20,239 nucleotides of DNA. Source: Chara braunii. Lineage: Eukaryota; Streptophyta; Charophyceae; Charales; Characeae. Shown piece after piece: positions 15,310 through 20,239 of the stretch. The notes beneath the pieces are model-generated. The model saw only the letters and a list, made by a program, of their open reading frames with translations. It did not search any database and was not told the DNA's origin. The stretch spans positions 3,222,412-3,242,650 of the forward strand of contig BFEA01000013.1 in assembly GCA_003427395.1 (NCBI GenBank). The letters are read 5' to 3'. The position numbers and the translations under genes were made by a program. The first letter of the stretch is position 1. Every line of letters starts with the position of its first letter.

Positions 15310-15550
15310 CGAGGCGGTTCGTTTCACCCTTGATGGGCTGAGTGGTGAAACTGAACTCGGATAAGTCAAGCCACCAATGTGCCTATCGAGGGGAAAGCTT
15401 GGGCTTCGTGAGGAAAGTCTGGACAACTGAGTTGTGCATGCGTACCGTGAACGGCGCCCCGTGCAGGTAATGACACCAATGCCGGGTAGCATAAACTACT
15501 GCGAGAACCTCACATTCATCGGCAGTGTAGTTTATCTCGGCAGGCAGTAG
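15310..15550 (-). pseudogene. pol: RNase H, second half (pol fragment)
   Basis: In frame with the RT segment beyond the TAG at 15551-15553: LLPAEINYTADECEVLAVVY holds the catalytic Glu region, then RHWCHYLHGAPFTVRMHN, where the family motif reads TDN, and VVQTFLTKPKLSPR. A second TAG (15383-15385) follows, then HWWLDLSEFSFT and IKGETNRL. The VADALSR end is damaged by a deletion, after which the frame changes into the integrase segment. Confidence 0.82.
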
Positions 15551-16393
15551 CTAACGGGAGTAGAAGGCGATCGGGCAATCTCCAGCACGAGCCTCAACAG
15601 TCCCATACTCCGCGATGGTCGGGGAGTAAGTAATGGGAGGAATGTCACTGGAAGGAAGTGCTGGGAGGATAGGCGTCAGTCGAGAAGCAGTGTCAGCAGG
15701 AGGGGGGGGGAAAGGAGGGACATGGGGTGAATCAGGAGGAGAGGGAAGCACCAAAGAAAGTGCTGCTCCTACTGCAAAATCTGACGCATCAGTGGTGACG
15801 ATGAAGGGGCGATCAAAATCTGGGATGCAAAGAACCGGCGCACAAGTCACCGCCTTCTTGAGGGCGTGGAAGGTGTCCTTGCAGAGGGGTGTCCAAAACC
15901 ACAACGGTTTCTTCCGGAGGAGGGTGGCGGTAAGGACGTAGGAATACCTAGCGTATCCCTGCATAAAATTACTAAAGTAGCTGGTGAGGCCTAGGAAACT
16001 GCGAAGCTGCTTGGCAGATGGGGGGATGGGCCACTCTGCAATAGCAGTGATCTTCTCGTCGTCCATATGGAGACCCTGGTTAGACACATGGTGTCCTAGG
16101 AAGTTCACTTTGCATTGGGCAAAGCGGCACTTACTAAGCTTGGCATAGAAGCCATGCTTGTGTAAGCACTGTAAAACATCATGGAGGTGTCTGATATGGT
16201 CTTCTAAGGTACGACTGTAGACCAAGATGTCTTCCAGGTATACGAGAACGTATTCTTCAAGGATGTCCCTGCAGATGTCGTTCATCACCGTCTGGAAGGT
16301 GGCGGGTGCATTGGTGAGGCCGAATTGCATCACCATGAACTCGTAGTGGCCGAAGCGCGACCGGAAGACGGTCTTCGGCTGATCCTCTGCAGC
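15551..16393 (-). pseudogene. pol: RT palm/thumb and RNase H start with a Pro-rich insertion
   Basis: Homology begins at [20 protein letters not shown] and runs through [75 protein letters not shown] and FIVTTDASDFAVGAAL. The catalytic YxDD reads YLED: the first Asp is Glu, codon GAA at 16234-16232. After GAAL comes about 61 residues of Pro/Ser-rich sequence (15757-15575) before PIAFYSR, the next RNase H strand. A TAG at 15551-15553 then stops it. The open frame extends back to 16714, but its first 107 or so residues are the wrong frame for RT. Confidence 0.9.
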
Positions 16394-16394
16394 T

Positions 16395-17245
16395 ACGAAG
16401 ATCGATCTTCGTGAAGAAGTGGTTGCCTGCCATACGGTCAAACAACAGCTCATCCGCGTGGGGCATGGGATAGCTGTTCTTAACCGTGTAACGGTTAAGG
16501 CTGCGGTAGTCAATGCAGAGGCGGAGAGTTCTGTCCGCTTAGCGAGCAAAGAGGGCAGGTGCACCCCAAGGGGAGTTACTGGGTTTAATGAAACCCAGTC
16601 GAAGGAGCTCCTTAAGTTGACGCTTGAGTTTCGTCGCCTCTGGAATCGAGAGTCGGTACAGTGCCTAATGGTGAACACGATAGTCGGGCACGAGCTGGAT
16701 AGAATGCTCAACACAGCGCATCAGAGGGATCCCATTGTATGAGAAATACGAAGGGAAGACATCGTGGTACTCTCGAATCAGGTCGTGAACGGCGGGCTCC
16801 AAGTCTGTCGTGAACCATGCGAGTTCCTCAATGTCTGCCTCGGCACGAGACGTATGTGTGGACTCGACAGTCGACGACGCAGGGGCCTGGGACGTGGAGG
16901 GGGTATGCGCAGGCTGACGGGTGGGCATAGTGACGGGAGCCGCGAAGATGGAGGAAGGGTCAGGGGGATCGGGCTCCAGAGAGATGAGCTCAACCTCGGG
17001 ACAAAGTGGATCATAGCGAAAAAGATCCATGACGTTCACTGAGTAGAACGTGACATCCTCCTGTCGTATGAAGTGAGCAAACTGACGAGGGGAAGTGAAG
17101 GCGATGTTAGGGTGGGACCCTGAGGGACGAGGGTCCTGGGGAGGTAGGTCGGGAGGGGTGTCGCTCCTGGTTCCAATGAAGGGGACGCGACGGGTCTGAC
17201 CACACTTCGTTTTGAGAACGAGTGTCTTGGTCGCCCATTCGGCCT
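16395..17245 (-). pseudogene. pol: Protease-RT linker and RT N-terminal half
   Basis: One frame continues from the protease after a shift near 17245: WATKTLVLKTKCGQTRRVPF, then FTSPRQFAHFIRQEDVTFYS and VMDLFRYDPLCPEVELISLE. A variable linker and LEPAVHDLIREYHDVFP, the usual lead-in to RT, follow. After a TAG (16665-16667) the same frame gives ALYRLSIPEATKLKRQLKEL, GFIKPSNSPWGAPALFAR, a TAA (16539-16541), [39 protein letters not shown]. The IDL Asp is the first catalytic residue and is present (16401-16403). A deletion just after it removes the GYHQ segment and shifts the frame. The open stretch 17039-16665 is the longest intact piece. Confidence 0.88.
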
Positions 17246-17935
17246 CTGTGCACGGAACCGGCGAGACCAGGGAGTGCCAAGGATAAAGTCGTACCCAGTC
17301 TCCAACACGTCGAAGTATGCGGAGGAATGGTAGCGCCGAGGCGCCTGGGTACTATCCGATGGCTGGAGGGTGAGCGAGAAGTGGAGGTCAGGGACCATCT
17401 GATCGAAGAAGCGCTGTGTCTTGTTATCTCCGAGGGTAACAGAGATAGGAGAGCGAGACCCAGAGGTAGCTAGGCGAGCTTCCTCAACCACTCGAGGGTG
17501 AACGAAATCTCCCTGCGAGCCAGAGTCCCATAAAGTGTGGTACACCCTCGTAGATGTCCCTAGGCCAATACGGATAATCGGTAGGGTGCGATCAGGGTCA
17601 GAAAGCAGAGCGAGAAGATGACGCAGGACGTTGAAGTGTCTCGTGAGTCGCTCCTGACGAGCCTGAAGAATGCTCAAGTCTAGGAGAGATGACACAACGT
17701 CATCGCGAGTCGCCAGCTGAGCGCTACAACAGGCTATGCAAATGGCGCGACGTGTCGGAAGTCTCGGAGGGGAAGCACTAGATGCGGCGATCTGCTGCGA
17801 GGCAGACGGTACCTCGACAAACCATGGGGCAGAGGGAACTACGTCTGTCGTGTCCTCAGGATCCTCTGGTGGGGTAGCCAAAGACTCGGTGGTTGGGAAA
17901 CCGGCTACGTGCGGGGCCTCAGTGGTACCCTGCAC
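17036..17935 (-). CDS. pol: Retropepsin-like aspartic protease region
   Basis: The 299-codon frame begins with a variable, acidic and Pro-rich gag-to-protease linker. A helical stretch at 78-112 (LLDLSILQARQERLTRHFNV) follows. Then TLWDSGSQGDFVHPRVV (135-150) carries the catalytic DSG triad, and FDVLETGYDFILGTPW (208-223) has the hydrophobic-ILG element of retropepsins. Spacing between the two fits the family. The protease cleaves Gag-Pol in active elements. From about residue 229 (near 17245) the frame is wrong and the true sequence continues one frame over. The apparent GTG start is not real: the frame runs upstream without a stop into the G8 run at 17971-17978, where gag and protease frames separate. 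Confidence 0.88.
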   Translation of the reverse strand: MQGTTEAPHVAGFPTTESLATPPEDPEDTTDVVPSAPWFVEVPSASQQIAASSASPPRLPTRRAICIACCSAQLATRDDVVSSLLDLSILQARQERLTRHFNVLRHLLALLSDPDRTLPIIRIGLGTSTRVYHTLWDSGSQGDFVHPRVVEEARLATSGSRSPISVTLGDNKTQRFFDQMVPDLHFSLTLQPSDSTQAPRRYHSSAYFDVLETGYDFILGTPWSRRFRAQRPNGRPRHSFSKRSVVRPVASPSLEPGATPLPTYLPRTLVPQGPTLTSPSLPLVSLLTSYDRRMSRSTQ

Positions 17936-17940
17936 CGTGG

Positions 17941-18540
17941 CTAGCTGGGTGGGGCTGGCCGGGCGGGGGCGGGGGGGGACTGAGATCGACGCTGACGAGA
18001 GATGTCAGCATAGTGCCGATCGAGGGCGGTATGGTATGGACACCGTGAGGAGGTGTGTCCATCCAGGCGGCAACGAAGGCAGCCGCGCCGGGCCTCAAGG
18101 GCGGCACGCTCCTCAGGGGATAGAGCTCCGTGAGGAGGGACAAAACCCTGCGGGAGGTCTATCTGAGGAACTATGAGTGTGCGGGCGCCAGCCTATGCAA
18201 CCCGACTGCACACACGACCCATGGCAGACATGGCCATCTGCAGGCACTCGGCCACCAGGACAGTGTCGTCATCCAAGTGGTACTCGATGACGTCCCGAAG
18301 CTCGATGTCCTCGGGGACGTCCCCAATGGTAGGGTCGAGCTCGGCTGAGGCGTCCTCTCCATACTCGAGAGAACTGTAGTGCCGAGAGAATGGCGCTCCA
18401 GGTTGAGTCGGGCAACAAAAACGACCAGCAAAAGAGCGGCCTCTGGTGGTATTGCGAGACTGGGAGGTGGCGGCTGGACGCGAAGAGGATGGGGAGACGG
18501 AGAAGCGACTGCACATCCTCTGGTATTGACGCGCCTCCAT
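17941..18540 (-). pseudogene. gag: Gag C-terminal region with CCHC zinc knuckle
   Basis: The frame 18540-18193 reads EARQYQRMCSRFSVSPSS, a basic and Ser-rich stretch, then an acidic part (EYGEDASAELDPTI, VIEYHLDDDTVLVAECLQ). After a TAG (18193-18195) the same frame gives LPQGFVPPHGALSPEERAAL and CLRCRLDGHTSSRC at 18081-18040. That is an exact Cys-x2-Cys-x4-His-x4-Cys knuckle, the nucleocapsid signature that binds RNA. It then reads a Pro-rich tail and stops at TAG 17941-17943. It is in a different frame from the protease downstream and the capsid upstream. Confidence 0.85.
17971..17978 (-). repeat. G8 homopolymer at the gag/protease frame change
   Basis: An eight-G run (poly-C in the coding sense) sits where the open gag frame and the open protease frame overlap. 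A one-base change in run length would join them. It could be a mutation, a sequencing error or a programmed slip. Confidence 0.6.
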
Positions 18541-19031
18541 AGCTCTAAGCGGTAGTCAGTCGGCAGGCTGACGAGGAACCGGTCGGTGAGTGTGACCTCT
18601 GGTAGGAACGTCTCGTCACAAACAAGGCGAGCATCCTGAAACACCCGAATGTGATGCTCCAGGTCGGCCGGTATAGAGGACCCAGACCATCTGGTCTAGG
18701 TGACGCGGTCTAAGGCGTCGGTGGCGTCATGACGAGCGCCGAAGCGGTCCTGAAGGAAGGCCGCGAAGTCGGCCGGAGTGGGGACCTCGCCCACGCGGAG
18801 GCGCTGGGTATAATGATCCTCCCATGCACTGGATGGACTGCCTCGCAATTTGGTTGCAAGCACATCACACCACTGCTCCTGACGGGTGGTCGACAGCAAG
18901 AGTGTGCGCGTTGCTATCTGCAACCAGCGAGAGACACGGGATGAGTCATCATACTCGGGAATGTCCGAGGTGCGCACAGGAGGATGTCCACTGTGCTGAT
19001 GGCGGGGGAAGAGAGATCGAGGCGAGTGCAC
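18540..19031 (-). pseudogene. gag: Gag capsid-like domain
   Basis: The frame reads DIPEYDDSSRVSRWLQIATR, then LLLSTTRQEQWCDVLATKL, GSPSSAWEDHYTQRLRVGEV and DFAAFLQDRFGARHDATDAL. This matches the retrotransposon Gag capsid pattern: an aspartate-rich lead, a W-x-x-x-A helix, LxGxA-type W motif, then FxxxLxxRF. A TAG (18696-18698) follows DRVT. The same frame continues with TRWSGSSIPADLEHHIRVFQ and LTDRFLVSLPTDYRLELW until a one-base shift near 18540. Capsid proteins assemble the particle in active elements. The true upstream junction with the N-terminal gag frame lies between 19031 and about 19080. Confidence 0.82.
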
Positions 19032-19288
19032 TGCGACGGCGTAAGTCGGGGCCGCTGCAAGGGCAGAGGTGGGGGAAGGCTATGGCCGTGGCCGCTGGCG
19101 GATGGACCAGCAGACGACGAGGCAATGGCCGCGGACAGCTATCCCGGAATGGCTAGGTAAGAGGGGTGAGGCTGAGGAGCCGGTCGAGGCAAACAAGCCT
19201 GCATGATGGGGGTCAAGGAGGTGGTAGAGGAAGAAGAAGGGTGAGCAACTTGTGAAGGGTGAGGCTGTCTCAAGGCCAGGATCTCCGC
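19032..19288 (-). pseudogene. gag: Gag linker between N-terminal frame and capsid
   Basis: After the TAG at 19289-19291 the same frame continues as AEILALRQPHPSQVAHPSSS, then ASSSAGPSASGHGHSLPPPL, with another stop in between near 19150. It is low-complexity, Ser/Pro/Gly-rich, and crosses to the capsid frame at its end. Confidence 0.6.
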
Positions 19289-20176
19289 CTAAGCCTTCGC
19301 AATGGTGGCTTGTAAACTGGCCACTCGCTGGGTGCGCAGGGTCAAAGGTGAAGGCGACGGAGCGGGTCTCCCAGTGGGAGGAGTCCCAACCTGGGTGGTA
19401 CCTTGTTGTGGGGATAGGGGAACGAAGGCGGGAAGAAGAGGGCGAAGTCGTAATACCGCGACCGATGCGGGAAGCTGGGGAGCAGCACCGGTGTGGGTCG
19501 ATGGAACTGTTGGGCAAGATGGTGGTATCTGGACCGCAGCACCTGCGGTAGCAGTAGAGACGGTAGGGACGGTAGGGGCCAAAGGAGGTGCCGCAACAGA
19601 CGGGGTGGTTTGAGCGACAGCGACACTAACCACTGCTGAGTGGGAGTGTTGAGCCTGAGCCACAGGGGAGGAAGAACCACCACGTCCGTGTCGCCGGAGT
19701 CGTGGGGAACCGGCCGGTGAGCCGGCAGGGGATGGGGTGTGAGAGTGGAGGAGAGAGCGGTTGGAAGAGCCCTTGTGGCGGTTGACGTCAAGGGCAAGCG
19801 CATTGATTTGCACTTGCAATGGTCCAAGCGTACTAAGTTGCGCCTGGATTGCTACAAGGACGGCATGAAGGTCCATGGTGTCCGCATGGGCTTGATCATG
19901 AGCCGGTGACTTCGCGGTGACCTGGGATGTGGACTGCGCCGAGGCAATCTCCTGGGTTGTAGCGCTCTCCGTGGGCGGTGGAGGAGGAGAAGTAGATATG
20001 GTGGGAGGTGGGGGGAGATATGGGTTGTGGTATGGGGACAGGGGACCACCTGTGAGAGGGAGGGGACCACGAGAGCGGAATGGGTAGTCGTGGGTCGGCT
20101 CGCCCCGTGACCAGCGGGTCGCGCGTGAGATGGTGGCGCGAATCCGATCGAGGGGAGAGGAGCCGTTCAGGTCCAA
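19289..20176 (-). CDS. gag: Gag N-terminal region, Pro/Ser-rich with short coiled coil
   Basis: The 295-codon frame begins LDLNGSSPLDRIRATISRAT and soon becomes Pro-rich (YHNPYLPPPPTI, PPPPPTES). Residues about 96-132 (ADTMDLHAVLVAIQAQLSTL, LQVQINALALDV) have heptad-like hydrophobics, a probable coiled coil used for Gag assembly. A Ser/Pro/Val-rich disordered middle follows, and LTLRTQRVASLQATIAKA before the TAG (19289-19291) resumes a helix that continues in the same frame. The apparent start at 20176 is a TTG, and the frame is open upstream to the window edge, so the real ATG is not established. Assignment to gag rests on position before the capsid domain. Confidence 0.7.
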   Translation of the reverse strand: MDLNGSSPLDRIRATISRATRWSRGEPTHDYPFRSRGPLPLTGGPLSPYHNPYLPPPPTISTSPPPPPTESATTQEIASAQSTSQVTAKSPAHDQAHADTMDLHAVLVAIQAQLSTLGPLQVQINALALDVNRHKGSSNRSLLHSHTPSPAGSPAGSPRLRRHGRGGSSSPVAQAQHSHSAVVSVAVAQTTPSVAAPPLAPTVPTVSTATAGAAVQIPPSCPTVPSTHTGAAPQLPASVAVLRLRPLLPAFVPLSPQQGTTQVGTPPTGRPAPSPSPLTLRTQRVASLQATIAKA

Positions 20177-20239
20177 GGTGCCTGATGGGAGGAGGCGGGA
20201 GAGTAGGGGGGTTAGGAGAACCTTAAGCCCGAGAAAAAC
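20177..20239 (-). other. Leader or extreme start of gag, cut by the window
   Basis: The gag frame remains open to the edge and no ATG is seen. No primer binding site or LTR boundary is visible in these 63 bases. Confidence 0.4.

Larger units (their letters stand above)
13553..20239 (-). mobile_element. Retroelement 1: near-complete Ty3/gypsy chromovirus (right end cut by window)
   Basis: Read on the minus strand, about 6.7 kb encode gag (Pro-rich N-terminus, capsid-like domain, CCHC knuckle), retropepsin, RT, RNase H, integrase and a canonical chromodomain. Protease before RT before RNase H before integrase is the Ty3/gypsy order, and the terminal chromodomain marks a chromovirus. Segments are GC-rich with strong codon bias. 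At least eight in-frame stops, several frameshifts and an RT deletion make it inactive. The 5' LTR and primer site would lie beyond 20239. The 3' LTR is not recognised. Confidence 0.92.

Noticed and set aside
16394-16714. First 107 or so codons of the 387-codon RT frame
   Set aside because: The neighbouring frame at the same place encodes clear RT (IDYRSLN, FTKIDL). This part is an out-of-frame shadow.
1-20239. tRNA, rRNA or known small RNA genes
   Set aside because: No cloverleaf with box A and box B, and no rRNA-like block, was recognised by eye on either strand. A tRNAscan or Rfam search would be needed to exclude them fully.

Overview
This window reads as repeat-rich nuclear DNA from a plant-lineage (streptophyte) eukaryote. 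It has no operon-like gene packing, no credible cellular gene, and three decayed Ty3/gypsy retrotransposons of the chromodomain type. From recollection of protein style only (no search was run), the integrase and chromodomain fragments look most like the abundant chromoviruses of charophyte algae such as Chara. Treat the organism as a guess.

Layout. 1-1276 is non-coding and unusually dense in short perfect inverted repeats. 1277-2397 is a tandem array (2.8 copies of a ~400 bp AT-rich unit, each with a TATA-like box). 2398-3064 holds nested inverted repeats, then a purine-rich stretch ending in a good splice-donor match. 3065-6437 has no recognisable gene; it contains a 45 bp duplication, a G-quadruplex motif, microsatellites, a possible LTR end/primer binding site and a GGCCTGAAA-rich patch. 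A 264 bp fold-back (6438-6701) abuts retroelement 3.

Retroelement 3 (+ strand, 6702 to beyond 8402) is a small remnant: the start of RNase H fused by an in-frame deletion to the end of the integrase core, then integrase C-terminus, a broken chromodomain, a polypurine tract and a probable 3' LTR with TATA box. Retroelement 2 (- strand, 12290 down to about 9396) keeps the second half of RT, RNase H, integrase and a degenerate chromodomain. A promoter-like region lies beyond it, with eight TTGAC cores upstream of a TATA box, probably the U3 of its 3' LTR. Retroelement 1 (- strand, 20239 to 13553) is the most complete: gag with capsid-like domain and a CCHC zinc knuckle, protease, RT, RNase H, integrase and a well-preserved canonical chromodomain. 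Its 5' LTR lies beyond the right edge.

All three elements are dead as autonomous units. Retroelement 1 has in-frame stops, frameshifts, an RT deletion and a changed catalytic YxDD (YLED). Retroelement 2 has a stop at the integrase catalytic Glu. Retroelement 3 lacks most of pol. Several breaks look like C-to-T decay, as expected of methylated repeats. The most unusual points are the palindrome-dense left end, the TATA-bearing tandem array, the fold-back with TTAA at both ends, the ~61-residue Pro/Ser-rich insertion inside RNase H of retroelement 1, the TTGAC cluster, and two structurally different chromodomain types side by side.
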